A DNA stretch of 64,000 nucleotides from the NCBI GenBank assembly GCA_009731375.1, contig BJOX01000060.1, positions 727,964 through 791,963 of the forward strand, read 5' to 3'. The first letter of the stretch is position 1. Every line of letters begins with the position of its first letter. The stretch is from Paulinella micropora (taxonomy: Eukaryota > Cercozoa > Imbricatea > Euglyphida). The position numbers were made by a program, and so were the translations under genes. The notes beneath the pieces are model-generated. The model was not told the DNA's origin. It searched no databases and saw only the letters and a program-made list of their open reading frames with translations. Below, one piece after another: positions 11,398-21,608 of the stretch.

Positions 11398-12228
11398 TTA
11401 AACACTTAGCACAGGAAGCCGACGGAGGTACCAGGCGCGTGCACTCAGCCCGTGCTGCATTTCGATTTGGTTCTTCCACAGCTCGCTTGGTGCCATCTTC
11501 ATGCTGTGCTTGTAGTTGACCTCTCCTTTCACGTCAAAGACTAGCTTGCCCGTAGTTAAATATTGTGAACGCGGGCGTTCCGACCGTATGTCGACAGCTA
11601 CCGCCTCCACGGGAGCCTCAGCTTCTTCCGCTGGCCAGGCCCAGCCTGGCAGCGTAAGCACTCTACTGTCAGCTCTGGCAATACGCAGACCCTCGAGGTC
11701 GACGTGGACACAAGCTCCAATCAGGCGAACTGTAGCGCGGTGGTATTTCGACAGCTCCACGCCGTTGGCCTTCAGCTCTGCCTCTGGTACTTGGTAAGTC
11801 TGTTGGAGCACTAGTTCGCGCACCACGCAGACAAGTCGAGCCGTCTCAAAGCGCAGCATCGCCAACTCTTGGTCGCGCTCGTCACCCCGCCAGGGCAGCA
11901 GCTGCAGCCGCAGGCCCGGGGTCAAAATAGCCGACAAGTCCGCGCAGACTCGCAGTGCGTTGGCGTCCGTCTCGATTGCGCGGTAGGCCTCTGCCGCACT
12001 GTCGCCCGCCGGGCTGGGCAGAGCGACCTCGAAGCACCCTGCGCCTGACACAAAGGCGCTGCCGCGCAGCACCGCACTGTCTCTCAGCTCCAGCCGCAAC
12101 CAGCAGTCGGCCCCGTGCCTGTCACGAGCCAGGTCCAGCCGAAGTTCCTGGCGCGGTCCCGTGCACAGTCGCTTGCGGGCGGGCACCTCAGTACAGCTAG
12201 TGTTGTCGGTAGATGGTGCGGCTCCCAT
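11398..12228 (-). CDS. 276-aa intact protein of unknown function
   Basis: I chose the ATG at 12,228 (MGAAPSTDNTSC). The longer frame to 12,501 crosses a low-complexity stretch, and a TATATATAT run sits directly upstream of 12,228. The product is soluble and mixed alpha/beta in look, with LRLDLARDRHGADCW near the N-terminus and YLRRLPVLSV at the end. Length and alternating hydrophobic strands are compatible with a divergent sliding clamp, but I see no diagnostic motif and do not claim it. It converges with the F-box-like gene, with 394 bp between stops. Confidence 0.6.
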   Translation of the reverse strand: MGAAPSTDNTSCTEVPARKRLCTGPRQELRLDLARDRHGADCWLRLELRDSAVLRGSAFVSGAGCFEVALPSPAGDSAAEAYRAIETDANALRVCADLSAILTPGLRLQLLPWRGDERDQELAMLRFETARLVCVVRELVLQQTYQVPEAELKANGVELSKYHRATVRLIGACVHVDLEGLRIARADSRVLTLPGWAWPAEEAEAPVEAVAVDIRSERPRSQYLTTGKLVFDVKGEVNYKHSMKMAPSELWKNQIEMQHGLSARAWYLRRLPVLSV

Positions 12229-12522
12229 ATATATATTTGCCGGGCGTAGCCTGTGTGGAATTCTTTTTCCTTCTTTTCCCCCAGCTCCTCGCTGACACAC
12301 ACACCTCGGACGCTGTCGGCCGCCAGAAGAGGAGACGAGAAGCGTGGCGTCTGCCTTGTCCACATCCGTGTTGCGTGTGGGGATGGGAAGGGGATGGGCA
12401 GGGAGGGTGTGTAGGGGTGGGGAGTGGGTGGGCAAGGCGGAAAATAGCGAAAGGGAGGAAGCAGGCGGAGATGGAAGAAGGAGAATACGGGGAGTGGCCA
12501 CGAAGGAGGAGGGAGAGGAAAG

Positions 12523-14341
12523 TCAAGAGTCAGCGGCAGCCCACGACACAGCGTGCCTTGTCTCTCTCCCCGGGAGGGGACGGGGCACGTGTGCGGGGAA
12601 AGAAAGTCTGCCCTCTGTTCCCTCCCTCGGCTGTACGTGCGCGGCCGCACCCATGGCCGGCAGAACGAAAGCGTCGCGTCTGCAGAACCGGTTGGTGCTG
12701 CTCGGTATGAAGACGCGAGCCAGAATCGCGCGGCCGGCCGAGGCCTCGGACCAGGAGGGGACGTACGCCGAGGGCGCCGACGGGCCGGGGGCGTACGCGG
12801 CGGTATCGGGGAGGGGGGGGGGCGTCCAAGCAGAGGCTAGGCGCTGAGCCGCCACCTCCGGGTGTGCCGCTGCCGCGCCGTCCGTGCGCTGGGCAGGGGG
12901 GGGCCCACGCACGGGCTGAGCCTGCGCCTGCTGCTGCTGCTGCACGTGCCAGCACACTGTGCAGACGGAGGAGGGCTGGCTGGGCTCCGCCTGCTGCGGC
13001 TGCTGCTGCACGTGCCAGCACACTGTGCAGACAGAGGAGGGCTGGCTGAGCTCCGCCTGCGCCTGCTGCGCCTGCTGCGCCTGCTCCTGCTGCACTTGCC
13101 GGCACGCTGTGCAGACAGTCCACGACTGGCTGGGCTCCGCCCGCGCCTGCTGCGGCTGCTGCTGCACCTGCCGGCACGCTGTGCAGACAGTCCACGACTG
13201 GCTGGGCTCCGCCTGCGCCTGCTGCGGCTGCTGCACCAGACAGCACTCCGTGCAGACAGACGGCTGCTCCTCGGATTTAGCCTGGGCCCGGTGCTCCTGG
13301 CAGGTCGTCCAGATGACGGATGACTCCCTGGGGTCTGTCTGCGCCAGCGGCTGGTGCTTCTGGCAGGTCGTGCAGAAGAAAGTCGACTCGCTGAGCTCCG
13401 CCTCTGTCGCTGGCTGCTGCGTCCGACACGCCGTGCAGTAGAACATCGACGCGCTCCCCTCCGCCTCCGCTGGCGGTCTGTGCTGCTGGGGGGGGCTCCT
13501 GTTCTCGCAGCTTCCGCACGCAGCTATCACACCTGAAGGTGGTGCTGCGCGAGACCGAAACCTCCTCGGGCGCCCCCGCGGGGGCAGACCGCCCTCCCCC
13601 CGGCTGTGGCACCTGCCGCAAGCAGCTGTGGCACACAAAGGTGGTGCTGCGCGAGACCGAAACCTCCTCGGGCGCGCCCGCGGGGGCAGACTGCCCGCCC
13701 CCCGGCTGTGGCTGCCTCTGCCGCAGGCAGCTGTGGCACACAAAGGTGGTGCTGCGGGAGGGCTCCCGCGCCGCGTCACAGCTGACGCAGATCCACGGCA
13801 GAGTGACGCTGGCCTGGCCCTCGGGAACAGGCTTCGGCGCCCCCTGCACCACCTCCTCGGCCGCCTTGAGGGGCACTAGCCCCGCGGCGTAAAAAAAGAT
13901 TTCCGCCTCGCCTGGCGGGGCACCCTCCATGGACAGCTCGACGCTCCGCGGGTCCATGACGGTATCCCCCAGCGCCCGTCGGGCCTGGGCCAACCCCCGG
14001 CAAAACTCCTGGTACGCCCCGACGGGTACTTTGAAGACACGCGCGTCGGCCTCCACCTGCAGCGTCTCCCGGACCGCCGACGTCAGGAGCTCTGGCACGG
14101 GCGGCGACCCAGACACCGACAGAGAGTCGGCCGCGCCACGCTCAGGGACCCGGCTACCAGCCTGTGAGTCGCTCAGCGCTACCGACGGCTCGACCACGTG
14201 CGCCCCGTTCAGAGAAGCGAATATGTGCTCGAAGGTACTCTCTGTCTCCCGTCCCTCAGGCTCGCATGTTGAGCCCTGCTGTTCCCTTGTGCTCTGGGCC
14301 GACGTGGGCCCCGGCCGGGCTTTTGCTCCCACCCGTTGCAT
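12523..14341 (-). CDS. Protein with about a dozen CxxC zinc-ribbon-like repeats, one frameshift
   Basis: From 13,790 down to 12,940 a module recurs, typically FVCHSCLRQ, VCTACRQVQ or VCTVCWHVQ, each a CxxC followed by a Gln/Pro/Ala-rich linker. About 10-12 copies are visible, some degenerate (for example WTTC). Early copies lie in one frame and later ones in another. The switch falls at a C7/G7 run near 13,488-13,494, so a 1-base homopolymer error, a real lesion or programmed slippage could explain it. Pairs of CxxC may chelate zinc. The N-terminal 180 residues (from the ATG at 14,341) and the Pro-rich C-terminus are unrecognised. The start overlaps the upstream ORF end by 86 bp, suggesting coupled genes or another frameshift joining them. 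Confidence 0.5.
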
Positions 14342-15587
14342 AAGTTGCACGTACCACAGTTGCAAACACCTGCTGGGCCGGGGTCAAGGGGGCCGACGAC
14401 GGCATGGCCCACTGCGCCCACCCCTCGGCCTGCCTCACGTTCCGGTCCAGCTCGGCCTGGTGGTCGTACCCCGCGACCGTCGAGCGCAACAGCGAGAGGT
14501 AGTGCGGCGAAGTACTCGGAGAGTCTAGGCGCGGGTGGGTAAAAGCGAACGTGCCAGGCTGCCCGGCCTGGCTGGCGAGCGTGTGCACCTCCTGGCCGTC
14601 CGGCTCCCGAAACCTCACCCGCAGCGAGGTGGTGCTATCGACCGGCTCGCGCGCGGCCGCCAGCAGCAAGGGGACGAAGCCCGCCCCCTTGACCTCCCCC
14701 AGCGGGTTCGGCACCGGCTGTCCCGCCTTCACCCTGAGCCGCTTTTCTACCACCACGTACCTTGTCCCCTGCAGCGAGAGTGCATAGAAAAAGGCGGGCA
14801 GCTTGAGCATGGCCGGGTCCGTGCGAGCCAGCACTTGTTCCACGTCCAGTGGTGTCCTGAGGCGCTCGACGCTCTCATCTCCCAGGGTTCTCGACACCTC
14901 GTCGCACCAGATACCTTCGTCACAGTCGATCGAGTGCCCGTCATTGTACACCACCTGGCAAAAGGAAGCCGCCGCGTCCGTCGTGTGACCAAAGTAGGCC
15001 CGCAGCAGCCGGAGTAGGTCTTGGGCCAAGGAGCTGTCCCGCGCGCCGTCCGGCGCCTCGTCCACCGCCGGTGCCTGGCCGGAGGAGCCCCCCCCTCCTT
15101 GGAGCGCGCGCCCGAGTATCTTCCTTAGTATCTCGGAATCGGCCGCGCGCAGCCAGGCATCTTCCAGGCGGAAGCTGTAGCAGGCCGGGAGCAGGGCTTC
15201 GTCGCAGGCAGTCAGGTGGCCGCGCGCTGGACGCTCCTCCGCATGAATGGCTTCCCCCGTCAGCCACAAGCCATGGCAGCAGCAGCGTTGGCAGGCCCCG
15301 GGGCCGTCGCACACGTGGCCACAGGACCGGCAGTAGCAGTGGGGCGTGTTGCCGCCCGCTAACAGATGCAACACCTCCTCCCGGGACACGCGCTCCGGGG
15401 CCCGGGCCACGGCTAGGGACTCCGAGAGGAGGCTGTCTAGGTCTGGCGGGCCCCCAAGCCCGCGTGCCTCCAGCGGGCCCGGGTCCTGGTCCAGGTCCTG
15501 GTCCCGGTCCTGGTCCGGGTCCGGGTCTTGGTACTGCGGCCGGACTTCAAACACTGAAACACTGAGCTCACGAAAATCCTTGGCCAT
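14256..15587 (-). CDS. 443-aa protein with a Cys-rich N-terminal cluster, unknown
   Basis: Intact ORF starting MAKDFRELSVSVF. Residues of about 20-38 are an Asp/Gln/Pro repeat (DPDPDQDRDQDLDQDPG) from a CAGGTCCTGG minisatellite. About residues 85-110 contain a dense cysteine/histidine cluster (CYCRSCGHVC, then CQRCCCHG) likely to bind zinc. The remainder is globular and unrecognised. It lies immediately upstream of, and slightly overlaps, the CxxC-repeat gene on the same strand, so the two may be one transcription unit. Confidence 0.6.
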   Translation of the reverse strand: MAKDFRELSVSVFEVRPQYQDPDPDQDRDQDLDQDPGPLEARGLGGPPDLDSLLSESLAVARAPERVSREEVLHLLAGGNTPHCYCRSCGHVCDGPGACQRCCCHGLWLTGEAIHAEERPARGHLTACDEALLPACYSFRLEDAWLRAADSEILRKILGRALQGGGGSSGQAPAVDEAPDGARDSSLAQDLLRLLRAYFGHTTDAAASFCQVVYNDGHSIDCDEGIWCDEVSRTLGDESVERLRTPLDVEQVLARTDPAMLKLPAFFYALSLQGTRYVVVEKRLRVKAGQPVPNPLGEVKGAGFVPLLLAAAREPVDSTTSLRVRFREPDGQEVHTLASQAGQPGTFAFTHPRLDSPSTSPHYLSLLRSTVAGYDHQAELDRNVRQAEGWAQWAMPSSAPLTPAQQVFATVVRATYATGGSKSPAGAHVGPEHKGTAGLNMRA

Positions 15588-15702
15588 TCTGCTCGCACCG
15601 CCGGACTACCGACCGTAGCCAGAGGGAAGGAGGGCCCGACTGCTTTTGTCAGTACCACCCAGCGTGGTAGCCGGGGCACGCGAACGGACTGGCGGGAAGC
15701 CA

Positions 15703-15938
15703 GGGGGGGGNNNNNNNNNNNNNNNNNNNNNNNNNNNNNNNNNNNNNNNNNNNNNNNNNNNNNNNNNNNNNNNNNNNNNNNNNNNNNNNNNNNNNNNNNN
15801 NNNNNNNNNNNNNNNNNNNNNNNNNNNNNNNNNNNNNNNNNNNNNNNNNNNNNNNNNNNNNNNNNNNNNNNNNNNNNNNNNNNNNNNNNNNNNNNNNNNN
15901 NNNNNNNNNNNNNNNNNNNNNNNNNNNNNNNNNNNNNN

Positions 15939-15976
<38 letters not shown>
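15703..15976. other. Assembly gap with poly-G edges
   Basis: The N run at 15,711-15,938 is bordered by G8 on the left and about 38 G on the right. The 5' region of the primase gene and the 5' leader of the 443-aa gene face each other across it. Confidence 0.9.
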
Positions 15977-15978
<2 letters not shown>

Positions 15979-16104
15979 ACGCCGGTGTCGCGGGCCCGGC
16001 GAGAGGAGCGCTGGTCGGCACGGTCGTCACGGTCGTCACCCCCGGCCCCTGGGGCCTGTACACACCAAAACGGCGCGGGCCGCCCCGGGGACAGTGGTAC
16101 CGGC

Positions 16105-17294
16105 ATGGAGCTGAGCGAGCCGGTCTGGACGGAGCACTGCCCTGCCTCCCTCGCCGAGGACTCCGCTCGGCAGCTCGCTAGCTCCGCGCAACTGCAGGCA
16201 CTGCTGCGGCGCTACCGCGTGCCCGTGGGCGGAACGCAGCCGTTCCTGCTACCGGATGACCCGCAGGTCTACTTGCAGGTGGTGGAGCTGCTGGCCTGCC
16301 TGCGGGGCACGCCCTGGGCGGTGCCGCTGGTCGAGCGTACGCTGCCAGACGTCGGTAAATTCTACTTGGACCTGGATTGGGCGCTGCCGGGCCACACCGC
16401 CTGCCCGGCCGAGATCCTGGCGCTCCGCGACAGCGCGGGGCCGGCCGCCCTCCACCGCGACTGCTTTGTCGCTGTGGCGCACCGGGCGGTAGGGTTCCTG
16501 GTCGCTGACCCGGCGCTGAGTACGGCCGTGCTGCTCAACTCCTGCGGCTACTGCCGGGTGCGCAAGTGCTACAAGGCGTTGTTCCGGCTAGTGTATCCCT
16601 CGCTGTACCTGCCCAAGGCCGCGGCCAAGGCCCTGGCCTTCCTCGTCGCCAAGTTGTGCCACGTCCACTACGGCTGCGAGCGCGCCCAGGGCGAGCTGCT
16701 CACCAAGGTCATCGACCAGTCGGTCTATGACAAGAACCGCCTCATCTGCTGCCCGTACGCCGACAAGGGCGCCAGGCTAGTGTGTGCGACCTGCCGGGAG
16801 CTCGGCGGGGCCAAGCTGCCACTGTGCCTCAAGGGCTCCTGCCGGACCGTCCTGGCCGGCCGGCCCTGCGTGCCGGCAGGCCGCCTCGGCGCCGGCGGCG
16901 AGCTGACGACCCGCGGCCTGTCGTGGCGGGACTTCCGGACGCCAGCGTGCGGCAGCAACGGGCGGGCGCGCCGCCGCCGCCTCCGCCCTCCGGCCTGGGG
17001 CAGAGGCTGCAGGAGCTCGCACGGCTGGCCCGGGCGGCCACCCTGGTCGTGGAGGAGGAGCCCCCCGAGTGGCACCCCCCCGCGCTGCCGCCGCCCGTGT
17101 CCTGGCCCGCGTCGCCGCCGCCGGCCGCGGCATCAGCCGCGTCGCCGCCGCCGGCCGCCCCCGCCACGGCCACGGCCCTCCGTGGTCCGCGGCCGGCGCC
17201 GGGGCAGGCGCGAGGGCCGGCGCAGGGGCCGGTGTACGTACCCTGGGACAGCGGGCTGCCCGGCCGCCTGCATGCTTTATGGCGTCCCTCCTTT
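16105..17294 (+). CDS. UL52/PrimPol-like archaeo-eukaryotic primase, N-terminal catalytic part, 3' end degenerate
   Basis: Start MELSEPVW at 16,105. Residues of about 84-92 (VGKFYLDLDW) give the hydrophobic-DxD motif I that binds metal in AEP primases, with D89 and D91. About 160-183 resembles the RxVYPSLYL segment after motif II, though I cannot see the classical SxH. About 202-225 (KVIDQSVYDKNRL ... KGARL) matches motif III: catalytic Asp, then Tyr, Asn-Arg and a Lys-Gly-x-Arg loop, as in UL52-type and PrimPol enzymes. Two CxxC pairs follow. A frame change near 16,940 leads to a Pro/Ala-rich tail that runs into a (TTC)n array at 17,295, so the natural C-terminus is missing. A matching zinc domain is found at 20,007-20,465 on the opposite strand. 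Role: RNA/DNA primer synthesis at replication forks. Confidence 0.65.
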
Positions 17295-17369
17295 TTCTCT
17301 TCTTCTTTCTTCTTCTTCTTCTTCTTCTTCTTCTTCTTCTTCTTCTTCTTCTTCTTCTTCTTCTTCTTG

Positions 17370-17402
<33 letters not shown>

Positions 17403-17858
17403 TTCTTCTTCTTCTTCTTCTTCTTCTTCTTCTTCTTCTTCTTCTTCTTCTTCGTCTTCTTCTTCTTCTGCTTCTTCTGCTTCTTCTTCTTCTTCTTCTT
17501 CTTCTTCTTCTTCTTCTTCTTCTTCTTCTCCTCCTCCTCCTCCTCCTCCTCCTCCTCCTTCTCCTCCTCCTCTTGTTGTTGTTGTTCTTCTTCTTCTTCT
17601 TCTTCTTCTTCTTCTTCTTCTTCTTCTTCTTCTTCTTCTTCTTCTTCTTCTTTCTTCTTTCTTCTTCTGCTTCTTCTTCTTCTTCTTCTGCTTCTTCTTC
17701 TTCTTCTTCTTCTTCTTCTCCTCCTCCTCCTCCTCCTCCTTCTCCTCCTCCTCTTGTTGTTGTTGTTGTTCTTCTTCTTCTTCTTCTTCTTCTTCTTCTT
17801 CTTCTTCTTCTTCTTCTTCTTCTTCTTCTTCTTCTTCTTCTTCTTCTTCTTCTTCTTC
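17295..17858 (+). repeat. (TTC)n array, about 560 bp, with TCC and TTG variants
   Basis: Long TTC array with two near-identical interruptions (TCC units then TTGTTG). It directly precedes the 312-bp dispersed repeat, as another (TTC)n does at 50,619-50,762. Confidence 0.95.
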
Positions 17859-18170
17859 TCAAGTTCTGTTTCTTAGAAAGTCATGTCTAGGAAAATTCAC
17901 AGAAATGAAGGCATCTTGCCTGACTTGTTTGTTCTACTCAATGCGACTCTGTTCAACTGAGACTTAAAACATGTGAAGTTGTTACTTGAAAATATGAAGA
18001 GTATATTCGGCTCCCCACTCAGCTCTGAGTAGCAAGTATTTTATTACTTGAAACAGTGCTTGCGTAAAATATATTGAGCGGCTGCCCCCGAGGGTAATTT
18101 ACAGTCGCTCAGAACAACTGAAGGGCACGGTCAGCCTCAGGGTGCGCCGCGCCTATTAAACTTATCCCTT
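17859..18170 (+). repeat. 312-bp dispersed repeat, copy 1
   Basis: Runs from CTCAAGTTCTGTTTC to ACTTATCCCTT and matches 50,763-51,074 with one visible difference (TTGTTTG versus TTATTTG). No ORF and no recognisable tRNA promoter boxes. The shared head is a (TTC)n array in the same orientation, so array and body probably move or duplicate together. Confidence 0.85.
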
Positions 18171-19374
18171 CTGTAGTAGTGGCCGCAAGCCTGAGTATTT
18201 TCTCATTGTTAGGTTATGCAGTGGAATCCGAGCCCATACCAACATGCCTATCTGTGAGTTTGGGTACAACCCCAAGGGATAAATACACAACGAACTCTTA
18301 TTAAAAGTCTATATGGCTGCATTAAGTCCTGACTCCTGAGAGCAGGTGAAATACCAGTAAATAGCAGAGCGGTCACTTCGTTTATTTACGTAGATTTCTA
18401 CTTGTTTGCAGACTTGGAATGCAAAGTACGGTCACGACTGAACTTAGATTGTGAGTTGGTGAGCTCGCGTAACTTGAAACAGCTGTATAGCACTTGAAGG
18501 ATGGCTTCAAGTCAGACTTATAATTTTAAGGTTTTCCGAAATTTTCATTTGGAAAAAGTTTCCACAGTTGTCCGTCACTCTTACTCATATGTAGTTAGCT
18601 ACACTTCACAAATTGAATAAAGTTTTGGTCAGTTATAGCCTCGGAGTGATTTGAAAGTTAATAGAAATACATGTGTGAGTTTGGATACAACCCCAAGGGA
18701 TAAATACACAACGAACTCTTATTAAAAGACTCTATGGCTGCAAACAGCCCTAACTCCTAAGAGTAGGTGAAATGACTACCAGTAAATAGCTGAGAGGTCA
18801 CTTCGTTTATTTACGTTGATTTCTACTGGTTTGCAGACTTGGTTTGCAAAGCACGATCTTGGTTGAACGTAGATTGTGAGTAGCTGTTAGACTACACTTG
18901 AAGTTAAATGTACAATGTACTTGAAGGTGGCTTCAAGTTCAAGTCATTGGTGTTCAAGTGGAAGTCTGAGATTTTCATTTGAAAAATCTCTTTAAGTCAT
19001 TGATGTGAAAACCTAGTGTTTAAGTGCATGCGCATGATTGCCAATTGGCAATGAAAAATAACTACTTTCAGAAGCCGGAAAAAATAAAAAAATTATATAA
19101 AAATATTAATGTTTAAGTGCATGTGCATGGTTGCCATGTGGCAACCGGATTTCAAATACTTCAGAAGAAAAAAATAATAAAATCGTGAAATTTATTAATA
19201 ATACAGCCATTTCTTTCATTTTCAAGTATTACAATAAAATAAAATTTATTACAAAAGTTTTTAGTGCCCAATGTCCATTGTCTGCCGCCCCCCCTTTGAA
19301 GATGATTTTCAGCTGAGTTGCCACCTGGCAACCACAAGGTCATTAAGAGTCAGATTGATTAATACGACGGCGTT
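18171..19374. repeat. AT-rich DNA with a 210-bp direct repeat, no gene
   Basis: Two diverged copies of a 210-bp unit starting GTGAGTTTGGRTACAACCCC lie at about 18,252-18,466 and 18,674-18,882. A shorter repeat (TTTAAGTGCATGYGCATG with GGCAA/TTGCC palindromes) occurs at about 19,018 and 19,110. These could be subterminal repeats of the transposon whose coding end lies just to the right. Confidence 0.65.
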
Positions 19375-19758
19375 TTACATTTTTTTGGAGGGATTCCGTG
19401 CTGTTTGTGCCACGAGTGCCATGTTCGCCCGCCCCCCACACAGCGGCACATCTGGCCCACAGGCAGCACAATAATACATAGTGTAAGATACCTTCTTCTC
19501 TGAAAAGGCATGCAGACAAACGACACATTTACGTCTTTTTGACCTCTCCAAACCTTCGTTATAGTTGTGCCCTAGCTCCCTTTTCTTTCTCATTTTGTCG
19601 GCCATGGGTACCTGTGGGTATTTGAGGAGTTGCATGCATGGGGCAAAGCTATCCTGCATGTTAGGCTGGCTGGGGGCAGGCTGTGCGAGGGCAGGGATAG
19701 AATTACCCTCATTACCATGCAAAATGAGGGAGTCTGCAAGCAAAAGTTTGAAATACCC
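19375..19758 (-). pseudogene. C-terminal fragment with a Cys-rich zinc finger like that of piggyBac transposases
   Basis: The frame is open from the 10-N gap at 19,760 and ends in the stop at 19,375. A Lys/Arg-rich stretch (KMRKKRELGHNYNEGLERSK) precedes RRKCVVCLHAF, then YYCAACGPDVPLCG. This C-x2-C ... Y-x-C-x2-C ... P-x-L-C order is that of the cross-brace zinc domain ending many piggyBac-family transposases. The final Cys-Phe-His residues common in that family are not present. The catalytic region would lie in or beyond the gap. The call rests on this short domain only. Confidence 0.4.
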
Positions 19759-20006
19759 ANNNNNNNNNNGGGGGGGGGGGGGGCGGGGGGGGCCGGGCGG
19801 GCACCCCGTCCGGAGGCAGGCCGGCAAGACCTCTACCCTCACTGGCGTGACCGAGTGGCTTGGATTTTTGATAACACCGATGGCCGCCCCCCTCGCTCCC
19901 CTCTCTGTTCTCCCCTCCCCGCCCCCTCCCACACTCGCGGCCCGGCCAAGCACGCGCCAGGGGCGGCGTGGGCCCGGCCGGCCCCCGACGTCCGTGGACG
20001 GGGTGG

Positions 20007-20465
20007 TTAGGGGGCGGTGCCCAGCCGGCCCAGCGCCCAGGCCGGCAAGCGAATCAGGATGTGCCGCAGGGGCTCACATTGGTCGTCATGGCACACAAAA
20101 AAGAGGTTGCGCCCGTTGACGACGGCCGACACAAAGTTGCTCTGGTGCTTGTACGCGGCGCCGCGCACCGCCGACTGGAAGGGGCACAGGGCGGCCTGGT
20201 CCGGCGTCGGCGCCGTCAGGTTGCTGTAGGCCGTGACCCGCACCCACCCGGACGCCCGGTCCCCGTGGCTGCCGTGAGCGCGCTGCGCCCAGTTGAGCAG
20301 CGGTTCGCCACCGGCAGCCCCGAGGTAAGGCGCCACCAGGTGCTCCAGCAGCGCCCGGAAGCCGTACGTGGCGCCCGGGGTGGGTGCCCAGCCCCGCGGC
20401 TCGCAGTGAAGGACTGGGGTCGAGAGGAGGTCGTGAGGCGCGCCATCCAGCAGGCTGCTCGCCAT
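20007..20465 (-). CDS. UL52/PrimPol-type zinc-binding domain, 152 aa
   Basis: ATG at 20,465, stop at 20,007. Residues of about 94-130 contain CPF, then YKHQSNFVSAVV, then FVCHDDQC. The Cys ... His-x-Ser-Asn ... Cys-x-Asp-x-x-Cys layout (C94, H107, C125, C130) is the zinc knuckle found C-terminal to the catalytic core of UL52-like and PrimPol primases. It is normally fused to the core, but here the core is 3-4 kb away at 16,105 on the opposite strand. Either the enzyme is split into two genes, or an inversion or misassembly across the gaps separated them. Its start codon overlaps that of the divergent gene at 20,464. Confidence 0.6.
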   Translation of the reverse strand: MASSLLDGAPHDLLSTPVLHCEPRGWAPTPGATYGFRALLEHLVAPYLGAAGGEPLLNWAQRAHGSHGDRASGWVRVTAYSNLTAPTPDQAALCPFQSAVRGAAYKHQSNFVSAVVNGRNLFFVCHDDQCEPLRHILIRLPAWALGRLGTAP

Positions 20466-20827
20466 GGAGATCACGTGGACTCCGCAAGCAGCGCAGTACG
20501 TGGAAGTTAGGCCCGTGCTGGGCTCGCACGGCACTATCCGGGAGGGAGACCTGGTTTACACCTGCGACGAAGAGTTGCGGTCCGAGGACAGCGATGTGGT
20601 CCTGGGCTATGCCTGCAACAGCTACGACCTGTACGACAAGACAGTCCAGGCCACGCCGCCCCTGCGCAAGACCTTGCTCGGCGTGACGGACGAGACGGCG
20701 AGCCCTTTGCAGGCCGAAAAAGTCATCCGCGTCCAAACGGCGGGCTTGGCTTTCTACCCCGTGGCCCCAGACGGTGGCGCTCAGCAAGTTTCCGTACGGC
20801 AGCTACGTGCTGATCAAGGAAACGTAC

Positions 20828-20858
<31 letters not shown>

Positions 20859-21385
20859 CCCCCCCACAANNNNNNNNNNAACAACAAAGCGAGACCCCAC
20901 AGTTCCCAGAGATGAAGGCCTGGGTCCCCCCCTGCGAGAGCCGGGCCGGGGCCGACGACGACGAGAAGCTCCGCGCGGAAGCCAGGGCCAGCGGCCGAAA
21001 GCCGGGCTCGCGCTGGGAGCTGCCCGCCGAGTCGTTTTACCGGCAGGACGGCAACGATTTCCAGCGCAAGTTCGCGGCCGCGCAGTGCGCGGGAGCCCGC
21101 GGCAGGGGCAGGGAGCAGCGCTTGCTGCCGTGTGCACAGGCCTGGCTGCTAGCCGTGCTCGAGAAGAACGCGGGCGGGGAGGCTAAAGACAACGAGGAGT
21201 TGGTGAGCATGCTGCAGCGCATGACGGACTGGTGGGTCGACGTGCTCAAGGAAGACAGGCACCAGCTGGACGACGGGTGGGTCTGCCTGGGGCAGGTCCT
21301 GGGGTACTTCGAGGACAAGCACGCCCTGGCCGTGAGGCTCACGCGGTCGACCAGGGGTCCCAGCCCCCTCCGCCAGACTAAATAG
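20464..21385 (+). CDS. Unknown acidic protein interrupted by poly-C and a gap
   Basis: Starts MEITWTPQAAQYVEV at 20,464, within the same CATG as the divergent primase-domain ORF. A 1-bp frame change near 20,780 leads to SKFPYGSYVLIKETY, followed by a poly-C run, the 10-N gap (20,870-20,879), and a resumed frame (ETPQFPEMKAWVPP to RQTK). The C-terminal half is helical and charged. No family recognised. Whether the pieces on the two sides of the gap are one gene is inferred from strand and spacing. Confidence 0.5.
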
Positions 21386-21608
21386 CGTGCAGGGCGCGGG
21401 CTACGGAAGCACTACCACTGGTCGCTAAACTAACGGGCGGGGCCCCCCCCTCCCCGACCAGTTTTTCGCTGACTGACTGTTTCTGCCTGACCACCACTGC
21501 CGGCGTGAGCGACCGGGGAAGCCTGCTTAGCCCCTGGCGGCGAAGCACGTGGCGCAAGCCGAGTTGTTCGAAAGAAAGCCAAGGCAATCCGCTGGCCGTC
21601 AGCTTTTC

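Noticed and set aside
16777-17890. Poly-Ser, poly-Phe, poly-Leu, poly-Arg or poly-Lys ORFs of up to 364 aa
   Set aside because: They are the frames of the (TTC)n array. The upstream part of the plus frame is the primase, but the homopolymeric tails are not credible protein.
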